A stretch of 64,000 nt of DNA from Curtobacterium herbarum (GCF_016907335.1 NZ_JAFBBT010000001.1:3348001-3412000), one strand, 5' to 3'; shown: positions 34,248-42,810, numbered from the stretch's first letter. The notes: generated by a model not told the origin, from the sequence alone. Translations and numbers: made by a program.

Positions 34248-35123
34248 TCAGGCGTCCGCGGCGATCGCCGCCGCCACGAACGCCGCCACCGCGTCCGCTC
34301 CGGCGTGGTCGTCCGCCGTGACGCTCACCACGGCGCTCCGGGCCTCGTCGAACAGCAGCATCTGCCCGTACGCACCGTGCAGCCGCCACAGCTGCGCGGG
34401 CCCGTCCCACCCGGCGAGCGCGTACCGTTCGTAGGCGGGGTTCACCCCCGCGACGACCCAGTCGGCGTGCAGCGCGTCGACCCACCCGGGAGCGACGAGC
34501 TGCTGCCCACCGACCTGGCCGCGGTCGCGGACGAACCGGCCGAGGCGCGCGAGTTCGGCGGTGTCGAGCCACAGTCCGCCCCCGGCCGCGACGAAGCCGA
34601 GCGGGCAGCGCTCCCACTCGGTGTCCGCGATGCCGAGCGGGGTGAGCAGCCGGTCCTGCACGAACCGGCCGACGTCACCGACCCGGGTCTCGAGCACGCG
34701 CATCGCCGTGTAGGTGCTGGCGTTCGCGTACTGGAACACGCGTCCGCGGGACGGTCGGCCGAGGAACTCGACGGCCAGGTCCGGCCAGTCGGTCAGCAGG
34801 GTCGGGGTCCACGGCAGGTCGATGCCGCTCGTCATGCTGAGCAGGTGCCGGAGCGTGATCGCTCCGGCCCCGTCGCCGAACGTCCAGCCGGGCAGGAGCG
34901 TCGACACCGGTTCGTCGAGGTCGACCAGCCCGTCGTCCGCCGCGACGCCGACCGCCAGGACGCAGACGCCCTTCGCGACGGACTGCACGTCCCGGCGGAC
35001 GTCGGGTACCCAGTGGTGTTCCGCGACGTCGTCACCGATGCGCACGTGCAGGCCGTGGGCGACGAAGCCGGTGCGGGCGACCTCGTCGACGACGGCGTCC
35101 CGGACGGTCTGCGCGCGTGTCAC
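34248..35123 (-). CDS. serine hydrolase, beta-lactamase/class C family
   Basis: A 291-residue hydrolase of the beta-lactamase-related (esterase/DD-peptidase-like) family. The catalytic SxxK is SVAK in RDVQSVAKGVCV, the second element is the YAN motif in VFQYANASTY, and LLSMTSGID is a family hallmark. The third HxG-like element is RLHGAYGQ. There is no signal peptide, so it is likely cytoplasmic and perhaps an esterase or 6-aminohexanoate-dimer-hydrolase-like enzyme. GTG start. It is followed by the GH81 gene after 110 bases and preceded by the anti-sigma gene with about 34 bases between them. Confidence 0.85.
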   Translation of the reverse strand: MTRAQTVRDAVVDEVARTGFVAHGLHVRIGDDVAEHHWVPDVRRDVQSVAKGVCVLAVGVAADDGLVDLDEPVSTLLPGWTFGDGAGAITLRHLLSMTSGIDLPWTPTLLTDWPDLAVEFLGRPSRGRVFQYANASTYTAMRVLETRVGDVGRFVQDRLLTPLGIADTEWERCPLGFVAAGGGLWLDTAELARLGRFVRDRGQVGGQQLVAPGWVDALHADWVVAGVNPAYERYALAGWDGPAQLWRLHGAYGQMLLFDEARSAVVSVTADDHAGADAVAAFVAAAIAADA

Positions 35124-35157
35124 CGGACCATCCTGGCGCGTCAGAGGTCGGTCCGGG

Positions 35158-35868
35158 TCAGAGGTCGGTCCGCGCCAGCGTCCCCGTCTCCCCCCGCAGC
35201 CGGACCTCGACGCTCGCGATGTCGGCGCGGGGCACGTCGGTGGTGGCGGACAGTCCGTGGGCCTCCCGGCCGGACGCCGTCCACGACGCGATCCGTTCGG
35301 CGGAGCCGTCGGTGCGGACGACGACCAGGTCGTACATCACCGAGCCGTCGGCGGACCAGTCACGTCCGCCGTAGGAGCAGCCCCAGTCGAACCGGGTGCC
35401 CCAGGCCTCGTTGCGCACCGCCAGGTCGACGTCGAACCCGGACTTGCCGGTCAGCGCGTACCGGTCCGCGGACGCGCCGGTCGACACGGTCGGCGCGGCC
35501 GCCTCGGTGCCCGGTGCGTCGGCGCGCAGGCCGACGCCCAGCCCCGCGACCACGGCGACGACGACGGCGAAGCCGGCGCTGACCGAGACGTGCACACGTC
35601 GGCGACGCCGACGCCGACGGACGCGGTGCGCGACCGAGGCGAGGGTGCTCTCGTGGCCGGTGACGGGCCTCCCGTCCGGTTCCGCGATCTCCACCGCGGC
35701 GTCGGCCGGGAGGCGCCCCAGCAGCCCCGGCAGACCCGCCAGCTCGGCGACGGCCGAGCGACAGGCGTCGCAGTGCTCCAGGTGGCGCTCGTAGTCCAGG
35801 CGTTCGGCGGGCGGCAGCGACCCGAGGACGTAGGCCGCGTCCCACTCGGCGTAGCGGTCGTCGCTCAT
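35158..35868 (-). CDS. anti-sigma factor (zinc-binding, RskA-like)
   Basis: A 236-residue single-pass membrane regulator. The N-terminal cytoplasmic part holds the zinc-binding anti-sigma motif HLEHCDAC near residues 29-36; a run of arginines precedes the membrane helix (VSVSAGFAVVVAVVAGLGVGL, about 94-115); the C-terminal 120 residues are extracytoplasmic and similar to the RskA C-terminal domain. Its ATG overlaps the sigma gene stop (ATGA), so it is made with the sigma factor it probably sequesters. It contains one copy of the recurrent CGGGCCTCCCGTCC 14-mer. Confidence 0.88.
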   Translation of the reverse strand: MSDDRYAEWDAAYVLGSLPPAERLDYERHLEHCDACRSAVAELAGLPGLLGRLPADAAVEIAEPDGRPVTGHESTLASVAHRVRRRRRRRRVHVSVSAGFAVVVAVVAGLGVGLRADAPGTEAAAPTVSTGASADRYALTGKSGFDVDLAVRNEAWGTRFDWGCSYGGRDWSADGSVMYDLVVVRTDGSAERIASWTASGREAHGLSATTDVPRADIASVEVRLRGETGTLARTDL

Positions 35869-36380
35869 CGGGTGACGCCTCTCTCCTGCAGGGCGAGCCG
35901 CAGTGCTCGGAGCCCGTAGTGCAACCGTGACTTCACGGTGCCCTCGGGGAGGTCGTGTCGCCGGGCGATCTCCGGCACGGTGTGCCCGAGCCAGTACGCG
36001 TCGACGACCACCCGGCGGTGCTCCGACGACAACGACGCCAGGGCGTCGGCCACGACGATGCGGTCGAGGACCGCGTCCGTCCGGTCCGCCTCGATCCGGT
36101 CGACCGGTTGGTCGGTGCCGTGCTCGCGGCGGTTCCGGGCGGACCGGGCGTCGTCGACCACCAGGTTGCGGGCCACCGTGAACAGCCAGGCGCGGGCGGC
36201 GTCCGGTTCGCGTTCCAGCACGGTGGGCCGCTGCCAGGCGCGGACCATCGTCTCCTGGACGATGTCCTCGACGTGGCCGGCGTCGCGGGTGAGGTGCCGC
36301 ACGTACCGGAGCAGTGCGTCGCCGTGCTCGCGGTAGAGCGCGCCGAGCAGCTCGTCCGGTCCCGATGCGGCCATCGTCAC
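35865..36380 (-). CDS. ECF RNA polymerase sigma factor
   Basis: A 171-residue extracytoplasmic-function sigma factor. Region 2 is LYREHGDALLRYVRHLTRDAG...VEDIVQETMVRAWQRP, and region 4 ends EIARRHDLPEGTVKSRLHYGLRALR. GTG overlaps the YceI gene stop (GTGA); an ATG two codons later is the alternative. The three genes yceI, sigma, anti-sigma form one coupled operon. The ECF group is not assigned with confidence; it resembles SigK/SigL-like types that pair with RskA-like anti-sigma factors. Confidence 0.93.
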   Translation of the reverse strand: MTMAASGPDELLGALYREHGDALLRYVRHLTRDAGHVEDIVQETMVRAWQRPTVLEREPDAARAWLFTVARNLVVDDARSARNRREHGTDQPVDRIEADRTDAVLDRIVVADALASLSSEHRRVVVDAYWLGHTVPEIARRHDLPEGTVKSRLHYGLRALRLALQERGVTR

Positions 36381-37117
36381 TTCGCGAGGTCGAGCGAGAA
36401 CTCGACCGAGCCCTTCGGGTCCACCGTGACGAAGCCGAGCGACGGTGCCGTGACGCCGTAGTCCTGGAACGTGACCGGGACCTTGCCGGCGACCTGGACG
36501 TCGCCGTCCTTGCCGACGGCGACCTGCGCGTCCGCGCTCACGGACTTCGTGACGCCGTGCATGGTGAGGTCGCCGCTCAGGGTGACGCTCTGGGTCGAGC
36601 CACCGAGGGCGCCCGAGACGTCGACCGGCTTCGTGACGCGGAACGTCGCGGTCGGGAACTTGTCGGTCTGCAGGGCCTTGTCACGGAAGTAGGCGTCGCG
36701 CGCGGCTTCCGGCGTGCTGATCTTGCCGACCTGGACGGTGACGGTGGCGTCGGACAGCTTGCCGTCGGCGACGGTCGCCGTGCCCTCCACCTGCTTCGTC
36801 CGTCCGACCACGGTGACATCCTGCCCCTGCAGGACCTCGTGCACCCGGTACCCGGCGTAGGAACCGGAGCCGGACTTCCACGTGCCGTCGGCGGAGGCGG
36901 CGTCGAGCTTGCCCGCGGCGGCCGGCGAGAGCGACGGTGCGGCGGCGGCGGAACCGTTGACGGCGTCCGCGTAGAGGCGGGGACCGACGACGACGCCGAC
37001 CCCTCCGATGACGACGACGCCCGCCGCGATGCCGATGATGACCTTGGTACGAGTTCGCATTCCCATACCCAGGACACGAGACCGGCGACGGGATCGTTCA
37101 CGGATCGGTCGGCTCAT
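36377..37117 (-). CDS. YceI family membrane-anchored lipid-binding protein
   Basis: A YceI-type beta-barrel that usually binds isoprenoid-like lipids. The N-terminus is very basic (RERSRRRSRVLG) and is followed by a membrane helix (KVIIGIAAGVVVIGGVGVVVG), so the YceI domain (from about residue 75) lies outside the membrane. Conserved pieces are GTWKSG, VGRTKQVEGTATV, AARDAYFRDKALQTDKFPTATF and DLTMHGVTKSV. I report the ATG giving MSRPIRERS (246 residues); ATG codons at 37066 and 37060 would shorten it by 17-19 residues. It is the first gene of the operon with the ECF sigma and anti-sigma genes, so it may be a target or sensor partner. Confidence 0.87.
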   Translation of the reverse strand: MSRPIRERSRRRSRVLGMGMRTRTKVIIGIAAGVVVIGGVGVVVGPRLYADAVNGSAAAAPSLSPAAAGKLDAASADGTWKSGSGSYAGYRVHEVLQGQDVTVVGRTKQVEGTATVADGKLSDATVTVQVGKISTPEAARDAYFRDKALQTDKFPTATFRVTKPVDVSGALGGSTQSVTLSGDLTMHGVTKSVSADAQVAVGKDGDVQVAGKVPVTFQDYGVTAPSLGFVTVDPKGSVEFSLDLAK

Positions 37118-37211
37118 CGGGAACGCTCACCTGGGGGCCACTAGCCTGAGCGGCCGGACAGCCTGCCCCGACGCTGCCCGGACACCGCACGGACGCTCGA
37201 GGAGACCACCC

Positions 37212-38087
37212 ATGTCAGTCGGACTGCTCGCCGTCGTGGACGACATCCTCAGCGCAGCGCTCAAGGCCAGCGCGAAGACCGCGGGCGTGGTCATCGACGA
37301 CGCCGCCGTCACCCCGCAGTACGTGCAGGGGCTCGCGCCCGCACGCGAACTGCCGGTGGTCGGCCGGATCGCCCTCGGCAGCCTGTTCAACAAGTTCGTC
37401 ATCATCATCCCGCTGGCGCTGCTGCTGTCGGCGTTCGCGCCCTGGGTGCTGCCGTGGCTGCTCGTCATCGGCGGCACCTACCTGTGCTTCGAGGGGGCCG
37501 AGAAGGTCACCGAGTGGTTCGGCGTGCACCACGAGACCGCCACGGAGGACGCCGCGAGCGAACCGAAGCTGGTGTTCGGCGCGATCCGCACCGACCTGAT
37601 CCTGAGCACCGAGATCATGCTCATCGGGCTCGCCAGCCTGGACACCGACCTGGGCTTCTGGCAGACGCTCGGTGCGCTCGCGGTGATCGGCCTCGGCATG
37701 ACCCTGCTGGTCTACGGCGCCGTCGCACTGCTGGTGAAGATCGACGACATCGGCCTGCAGATGATGAAGAACCCGGTCCGCCGCACCCGTCGCGCCGGCG
37801 CCCGGATCGTCCGCGCGATGCCGGCCGTGTTCCGCGTGATCAGCATCGTCGGCACGGTCGCGATGCTCTGGGTCGGCGGACACCTGGTGATCGCGAACCT
37901 GGCGGAGACGTTCTGGGCCGGGCCGTACGAGCTGCTGCACCACGTCGAGGTGGCGGTCGAGGGTGCCGGACCCGTCGTGACGTGGATCGTGGACACGGCG
38001 ATCTCGGCCGTCGCGGGCCTCGTGCTCGGGATGGTCGTCGTCGGCATCGTCCTGGGGATCGGACGCCTGCGGGGCCGCACGCACTGA
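37212..38087 (+). CDS. DUF808 (YedI-like) inner-membrane protein
   Basis: A 291-residue polytopic membrane protein of the DUF808 family (E. coli YedI); role unknown. About six hydrophobic segments are visible, with the family motifs DDAAVTPQYVQG near residue 30, FLCFEG-like YLCFEGAEKV near 90, FGAIRTDLILSTEIM and LVKIDDIGL. GAGGAG precedes the ATG. It is divergent from the yceI-sigma operon and convergent with the lipoprotein gene. Confidence 0.9.
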   Translation: MSVGLLAVVDDILSAALKASAKTAGVVIDDAAVTPQYVQGLAPARELPVVGRIALGSLFNKFVIIIPLALLLSAFAPWVLPWLLVIGGTYLCFEGAEKVTEWFGVHHETATEDAASEPKLVFGAIRTDLILSTEIMLIGLASLDTDLGFWQTLGALAVIGLGMTLLVYGAVALLVKIDDIGLQMMKNPVRRTRRAGARIVRAMPAVFRVISIVGTVAMLWVGGHLVIANLAETFWAGPYELLHHVEVAVEGAGPVVTWIVDTAISAVAGLVLGMVVVGIVLGIGRLRGRTH

Positions 38088-38132
38088 GGGTGCACGCGGC
38101 CGTGCGCCACCCGGACCCGCGGTCTCGGCCGG

Positions 38133-38186
38133 CCGCTCCGGCGCGGCGGGTCGCTCCGGCGCGGCGGGTCGCTCCGGCGCGGCCGG
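38133..38186. repeat. 18-bp tandem array, 3 copies
   Basis: Unit TCGCTCCGGCGCGGCGGG repeated three times (first copy starts CC, last ends GGCCGG) in the convergent gap between the DUF808 and lipoprotein genes. Confidence 0.8.
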
Positions 38187-38189
38187 TCG

Positions 38190-38663
38190 TCAGTCGGCTG
38201 CGCCGCCGGAGCCGCGGACGGTCAGCTGCCAGGCACTGTCGGCCGTGCTGTCGCGTCCGCCGAACCCCACGCGGTCGACCTCGTGCCGCCACTTCGCCGG
38301 GACCCGGAGGCGCTGCGGCCGTCCGCCACACTGCATCGGTTCGGCACCGTACGTCACCGTCGAGCCGTGGGACTCGATTTCGACCTCGGTCGCCATGGTC
38401 CCGTCCCCGAAGCACGAGAACTCCAGCGATGCGATCTCCGCGGGCGCCGCGAAGGACGTCGCGACCGACCCACGCTCGAGTTCCTCGGTCTTCCCGGCAC
38501 CGACCTCGGCGCTGAGCACCGCGAGCACGTCGTCGTCGTGCTCGACCGCGGCGGCGCTCGAGACACTCCACCGGTCGATCGCGGCCGGGTCGACCGGTTC
38601 CTGCGAGCACCCGACGAGGGCCAGCACACCGACCGCGGCGAGCAGAGCGGTCCAGCGGTGCAT
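38190..38663 (-). CDS. lipoprotein of unknown function
   Basis: A 157-residue lipoprotein: signal peptide MHRWTALLAAVGVLALVGC with a lipobox LVGC at residue 19, then a globular domain with two further cysteines (SCFGD and MQCGG) that could form a disulfide. I do not recognise the domain. Upstream lie three 16-bp repeats that may belong to its control region. It stands alone. Confidence 0.75.
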   Translation of the reverse strand: MHRWTALLAAVGVLALVGCSQEPVDPAAIDRWSVSSAAAVEHDDDVLAVLSAEVGAGKTEELERGSVATSFAAPAEIASLEFSCFGDGTMATEVEIESHGSTVTYGAEPMQCGGRPQRLRVPAKWRHEVDRVGFGGRDSTADSAWQLTVRGSGGAAD

Positions 38664-39078
38664 GGTCGGGGTCCCCTCGTCGACGTGGCCGGGGCCCGTC
38701 CGACTGATCGTGGTGACAGCTGATCGTCGTGACGGCGGATCGTCGTGGACGGCCACCGCGGTGAACGCTACCGAGCAGGCCGGCGTCCGGACCCGGCCGG
38801 TGGGCACCGTCGGCGGAACGTTGCCGGATCGAGACCGGATGCTCGACCGGCCCGGTATCGGCCGTGGCGTGACGCTGTCGGCAGCACCTGGCCGCCGACG
38901 GCACGCCGGGCCCGGGAACGGTCCTCCCGGAGCGCGAACCCCCTGCACGAACGGCGTCCCGCTGGCACAATGAGGGCATCCCAGGGGCCGGATCAGGGTC
39001 CTGGGAAGCGAGGGCGGGGGCCTCACCATCCTCCGCCCTCGGCACCCACCGGGCGGTGGCGGTCGATCGGGCGCCGGT
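38664..39078. other. 415-base gap without a convincing gene
   Basis: Between the lipoprotein start and the AraC gene stop. It holds the 16-bp tandem repeats at 38702-38749; apart from that I see only open frames that are shadows of base composition. Part of it must carry the lipoprotein promoter. Confidence 0.5.
38702..38749. repeat. imperfect 16-bp tandem repeat, 3 copies, upstream of the lipoprotein gene
   Basis: Units GACTGATCGTGGTGAC, AGCTGATCGTCGTGAC and GGCGGATCGTCGTGGA share GATCGTSGTG. They are 39 to 86 bases before the lipoprotein start on the minus strand, a position suited to operator sites. Confidence 0.65.
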
Positions 39079-40017
39079 TCAGCCCATCAGCGTCCGGCGC
39101 GGGGCCTCGCCGTAGGTCCGGCGGTAGAGCGCCGTGAAGCGCCCGGCGTTGCTGAACCCCCAGTCGGCCGCGATGCCCGCGACGGTGTCACCCCGCGTCG
39201 GGTCGCCGGCGAGCAGGTCCGCGCGGGCTCCGTCGACCCGCGCCAGCCGGACGTACTCCATCGGCGTCTGCCCGCGCTCACGACGGAAGGCGAGCGAGAG
39301 CCCGCGCGGCGAGAGCCGTGCGGCAGCGGCGATGTCCTGCACGGTGATCGGCTCGCGCCGGTGCTCGTCGACCCAGGCGGTCGCGCGGCGGACGGCCGCA
39401 CTCACCGACGCCTCACGCCGTGGTTCGGTGACCAGCCCGAACGCCGAGATCGCGCTCACGACGACGAACCGGGACGCCTCGGCACGGAGGAGCTCGTTGC
39501 CGTAGACGTCGGGCGTCTCGAGCACCTGCTGGCGGTACTCCTGCACGGTCCGACGCCAGAGCCAGTGCCGCGCGGCGTCGACCGGCCGCACGGTCCCCTC
39601 CGCCAGGCGGACCCCGTCGTCGTCCCAGACCTCGCGGGCGACCCGGCGGAGCAGCTGCGCCGAGAACGAGCAGGTCGAGGCGACGGCGTGGTCGATGACG
39701 AACTCGAGCGCCTGGTCGGGCGGCGTCACGAACGCGCCGCCCTCGCCGATGACCTCGTCGCAGCCCCAGGGGTTGAACGCGTAGGCGCCCGAGTGGACCT
39801 CCACGAACACCACCTCGTCGGTGGCCTCGAACGCGACGCGCACCTCGGCGTCCCACTGCAGGTCCGCGATCGTGACGGGGTTCCCGACGATGACGTGCTG
39901 GCGGTGGGCGACGGTGCGCGAGGACGCGGCGACGCGGTACCCGAACCCCGCGCTGATCGCCTCGGTGAGTTCGTCGGCGTTCGTCGTCTCCACGTCGAGG
40001 AACGAAGGACTGCTCAT
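39079..40017 (-). CDS. AraC family transcriptional regulator
   Basis: A 312-residue regulator with an N-terminal AraC-binding-like domain (RVAASSRTVAHRQHVIVG, FNPWGCDEVIGEGGAFVTPPDQ) and a C-terminal AraC DNA-binding domain (about 215-310): PITVQDIAAAARLSPRGLSLAFRRERGQTPMEYVRLARV and the second helix-turn-helix GIAADWGFSNAGRFTALYRRTYGEAP. The N-terminal part resembles members that sense aromatic or small organic ligands, but the effector is not known. Three 20-bp repeats lie 64-123 bases upstream of the start. A second AraC-type gene is at 44-45 kb. Confidence 0.92.
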   Translation of the reverse strand: MSSPSFLDVETTNADELTEAISAGFGYRVAASSRTVAHRQHVIVGNPVTIADLQWDAEVRVAFEATDEVVFVEVHSGAYAFNPWGCDEVIGEGGAFVTPPDQALEFVIDHAVASTCSFSAQLLRRVAREVWDDDGVRLAEGTVRPVDAARHWLWRRTVQEYRQQVLETPDVYGNELLRAEASRFVVVSAISAFGLVTEPRREASVSAAVRRATAWVDEHRREPITVQDIAAAARLSPRGLSLAFRRERGQTPMEYVRLARVDGARADLLAGDPTRGDTVAGIAADWGFSNAGRFTALYRRTYGEAPRRTLMG

Positions 40018-40080
40018 GTGGAGGGGTCTACCACGCCGACGCCGCCTGCGCCGGTCATCGGCACGACGGCGGGGCCGGCT

Positions 40081-40140
40081 CCGCCTCGACAGGCGGTGCT
40101 CCGCCTCGACAGGCGGTGCTCCGCCTCGACAGGCGGTGCA
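40081..40140. repeat. perfect 20-bp tandem repeat, 3 copies, each a hairpin
   Basis: CCGCCTCGACAGGCGGTGCT occurs three times without change (the last base of the final copy differs). Every unit contains the inverted repeat CCGCCT-CGAC-AGGCGG. Located upstream of the AraC gene and downstream of the chorismate mutase terminator. Confidence 0.85.
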
Positions 40141-40170
40141 GGGGCCGACGCGGGCTGACGCGCACGACGC

Positions 40171-40217
40171 GAGCCGGGCCTCCCGTCCGTCACGACGACG
40201 GACGGGAGGCCCGGCTC
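40171..40217 (-). terminator. perfect 21-bp hairpin after the chorismate mutase gene
   Basis: Arms GAGCCGGGCCTCCCGTCCGT plus C and the exact complement, with a five-base ACGAC loop. Both arms contain the recurrent 14-mer. It lies 26 bases past the minus-strand stop codon. Confidence 0.85.
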
Positions 40218-40242
40218 GTCACCGCCCCGCGTCGTACGCCCG

Positions 40243-40896
40243 TCAGGCGGTGCAGAACCCGGAGAGGGCGTCACGGACGCCCTTGCGGTGCAGCGAGTCG
40301 AGCCCCGCGGACAGACGCTTGCGCTCCGCGACCACGAGGTGGGCGCAGCGCGGGTCGTGCGCGGTCGCCTGGGCGGCACCGATCGCCGCGACCAGGTCGG
40401 TGTCGATCGCGTCGAGCTGCGGACGGATCGTCGCCAGGTCCGGAGCGGTGGTCGGGGCCGAGGCCGGGTCGTGCGTCCACGAGGTGATGAGGCCGCGCTG
40501 CACGACCTTGCTCGCCGAGATCTGCGACCGGACCACGCGGGTGACGAGGTCCGGGTCGACGCCCTCCTGTCGGGCGAGGGACACGGCCTCGTCGACGACC
40601 GCCTGCTCGCGCACCGGGTCGGCGATCGGCTTGCCGCTCAGCCACTTCGACTGCGCCACCGGGTCGGCGAGCAGCAGGCGGCGGAGCACGAGGGCGCCGA
40701 CCGCGTCGAGGTGCGTGCCGTCGTCCTGGCCCGGAGCGGTCGTCGCGGCCGGCTCCGACGTCGTCGTGGCCGCGCTGGCGGGTGACGCGGCGAGCACCGC
40801 GAGGACGCCCGTCGACGCCACCAGGGCGACGGCCAGCACGACGACGACAGCGCGCTGGGTGCGGCTGCGGCGGGTGGGCTGCATGGTGCTGTTCAT
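40243..40896 (-). CDS. secreted chorismate mutase (AroQ gamma class)
   Basis: Converts chorismate to prephenate; the gamma class is exported. In 217 residues there is a signal peptide (RAVVVVLAVALVASTGVLAVLAASPASA), then an all-helical AroQ domain with LLLADPVAQSKWLSGKPIADP, REQAVVDEAVSLARQEGVDP and QISASKVVQRGLI, as in the secreted Mycobacterium enzyme, and a C-terminal extension with Cys residues at CAHL and GFCTA that can form the disulfide seen in that family. ATG overlaps the stop of the 83-residue gene upstream (ATGA). AGGAGAGG precedes the start. Role outside the cytoplasm is unclear; in plant-associated or pathogenic microbes host chorismate is a proposed target. Confidence 0.88.
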   Translation of the reverse strand: MNSTMQPTRRSRTQRAVVVVLAVALVASTGVLAVLAASPASAATTTSEPAATTAPGQDDGTHLDAVGALVLRRLLLADPVAQSKWLSGKPIADPVREQAVVDEAVSLARQEGVDPDLVTRVVRSQISASKVVQRGLITSWTHDPASAPTTAPDLATIRPQLDAIDTDLVAAIGAAQATAHDPRCAHLVVAERKRLSAGLDSLHRKGVRDALSGFCTA

Positions 40897-41144
40897 GGGT
40901 TCTGGCCTCTCCTGGGGCGGCGGCGGACGCGCCGGACGATGGTGTCGATGAGCGGACGGATGATCTCTTGGTGGAACGGGTAGGCGTCGACGTGGTCACC
41001 GTCGTGGCTGCACCAGCAGTCGACCCGGACCATCTCCTGGAAGTCGGCGAAGACGTAGAGGACCTGGTGCGGCACCGTGGACGACTGCACCGTGTCGGCG
41101 GGCGGGACGTCGCCCGGTGGGAGCTGGGCCGGCGGGGTCGTCAT
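40893..41144 (-). CDS. small hypothetical protein in the DUF1906-chorismate mutase operon
   Basis: An 83-residue protein I cannot assign. It begins 7 bases after the DUF1906 stop and its own stop overlaps the chorismate mutase ATG, so it is firmly inside an operon. The N-terminus is Pro-rich (TTPPAQLPPGDVPPADT); the core QVLYVFADFQEMVRVDCWCSH has hydrophobic strands and two Cys separated by one Trp; the C-terminus is basic (RRVRRRPRRG). There is no signal peptide, unlike both neighbours. Confidence 0.65.
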   Translation of the reverse strand: MTTPPAQLPPGDVPPADTVQSSTVPHQVLYVFADFQEMVRVDCWCSHDGDHVDAYPFHQEIIRPLIDTIVRRVRRRPRRGQNP

Positions 41145-41151
41145 GGCGACG

Positions 41152-42810
41152 TCAGCATGCAGCCAGGTGCGCGGCCGGCACACCGGGGTCCCGACCGGAC
41201 ACCACGACGGCGTCGGTCTCGGTGGCCGCGCCGCCGGTGCCGATCGTGCGTGCCTGGATCTGGTTGAACGACCAGTTCGACGGCAGCGGCTGGAGCTGGT
41301 TGCCGGTCCAGCCGGTGGACAGTCCGCCGACGAACGAGAAGTGCGCGAGGCCGGCGTGGCTGACGGCGGCGCAGGTGGCGCGGGAGCCGTAGACGCCGGC
41401 CTTGTAGATGCTCCCGCGGTCCCGGAGGCCCGTGGCCACGCCCCGGAAGTACGGCAGCACCGCGTCGTCGATCTGGGCCGTGCTGGCATCGAGGTCCACC
41501 GCGAAGTAGAGCGTCGTCTGCTTCGGGATCCCGAGGTCGGCCGCGGCGTCCTGGGCGCGGTGCGCGTCGATGACGCCCTGCGCGAAGGTGAACCAGGACG
41601 CCTCGTCGCCGCCCTCTTCGAAGATCGGCCAGAGCCCGATCCCGGCCGTCCCGATCGCCCGCAGCTCGGCGGTCGTCAGCGCCTTGTCACGGGCGCCGGA
41701 GGCCTGCGAGTTCGTCAGGTAGCGTCCGACGACCCGGACGTCGGCGGCCGCCAGTGCCGTGGCCCGCGAGGCGTCGAGCTTCGTGGCCATGTCGGCACCG
41801 GTCGTCGCACGGTCGGCGTCGCCACAGCTCGCGGCGAGCGCCGCCCACGTGCCGAAGTCGCACGTGCCGGTCTGCTCGGCGGCCGGGAACGCCTGGAACT
41901 GCTGGAACGCACGGACCACCTCGGCGTCCGCCGCCGAGAAGACGTCGTCGAACGGGACCCGTTCGCCGTTGAGCACGAGCAGCGCCGTCACCAGCTGGAC
42001 CCACGGCCCGCTCGCCCCGACACCGACGACGCTGGCCGACGCGGCACGCAGCCCGGAGGCGGTGCCGGGTCCCCACACCCCGTCGACCGATGACGAGCCG
42101 GACGCGATCTGGATCGCCCGGGTCGCGGCCGACGCGGTGCTCGGGTCGATGACACCGCTCGTGCTGCCGTAGGCCCCGCCGTCCACCTCGGCGTAGGTGC
42201 GGTTGAGGTACTGCTGCACGGCCCGGATCGTCGGCGACCCGGTCGAGGACAGCCGGATCGGGTCGGTGGTCAGCAGGGCGCCGAACAGGTGCGGCGACAG
42301 GGTCGGGACGCCCAGTGCGACCCCGAGGTCCGTGCGGAGCTCCTGCACCGCGGACACCGTGGCGGCGTCCCAGTCGCCCGTCGTCGTCACGGTCGAGAAG
42401 CCCTTGCAGACGAGTCCGGCCTGGGCCAGTCGCCGCCAGGTCGTCGCGTCCGGGCCGACCTCGTGCCCGACGTCGCCGTGCTGCTCGAGGCCCCGCTTGG
42501 TGGCCGGTCCGACCGCGGGCACGACGGGCGTGATGCCGAGCAGGGACTGGGTGGCCTGCGCGAGTCCGGTCGCGGTGCCGGCTCCGGTCTGGCCGTCCTC
42601 GGTGACCTGCACCCAGCCGGCGACGTGACCGAAGGTCTTGTTGAGCCACTTCTGGACGGCGAGGACGCCGGGATCGGCCGGGGTGGTCGCCCCCGACGTC
42701 GCGGTCGTGGCTGCGGTCGTGGCCGCTTCGGCGGGGGCGGCCATGACGGCCGAGGCGATCGGGACGGAGGCGGCGAGGCCGAGGAGCGCAGTGCGGCGGG
42801 AGATCTGCAC
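41152..42810 (-). CDS. Tat-exported DUF1906 glycoside-hydrolase-like protein with peptidoglycan-binding-like repeats
   Basis: A 552-residue exported protein. The GTG start gives ISRRTALLGLAASVPIASAVMAAPAEA, a Tat-type signal with twin arginine. The middle part has PG_binding_1-like repeats (AVQKWLNKTFG...; AVQQYLNRTYAEVDGGAYG; VDGVWGPGT; VVRAFQQFQ). The C-terminal 210 residues form a DUF1906 domain of the Rv2525c type (ADVRVVGRYLTNSQAS, GLWPIFEEGGDE, IYFAVDLD-like LYFAVDLDAS, KAGVYGSRATC). This family has a glycoside-hydrolase-like barrel; activity is unproven. GGAAGG before the GTG decides the start. It leads the operon with the 83-residue protein and the chorismate mutase. Confidence 0.88.
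   Translation of the reverse strand: MQISRRTALLGLAASVPIASAVMAAPAEAATTAATTATSGATTPADPGVLAVQKWLNKTFGHVAGWVQVTEDGQTGAGTATGLAQATQSLLGITPVVPAVGPATKRGLEQHGDVGHEVGPDATTWRRLAQAGLVCKGFSTVTTTGDWDAATVSAVQELRTDLGVALGVPTLSPHLFGALLTTDPIRLSSTGSPTIRAVQQYLNRTYAEVDGGAYGSTSGVIDPSTASAATRAIQIASGSSSVDGVWGPGTASGLRAASASVVGVGASGPWVQLVTALLVLNGERVPFDDVFSAADAEVVRAFQQFQAFPAAEQTGTCDFGTWAALAASCGDADRATTGADMATKLDASRATALAAADVRVVGRYLTNSQASGARDKALTTAELRAIGTAGIGLWPIFEEGGDEASWFTFAQGVIDAHRAQDAAADLGIPKQTTLYFAVDLDASTAQIDDAVLPYFRGVATGLRDRGSIYKAGVYGSRATCAAVSHAGLAHFSFVGGLSTGWTGNQLQPLPSNWSFNQIQARTIGTGGAATETDAVVVSGRDPGVPAAHLAAC

Noticed and set aside
28579..34434. Very long open frame on the plus strand opposite the GH81 gene
   Set aside because: It is the mirror of a real gene in high-GC DNA (few stop codons on the antisense strand); its translation is Arg/Val/Gly/Asp-rich with no recognisable domain, whereas the minus-strand product has clear GH81 and discoidin motifs.
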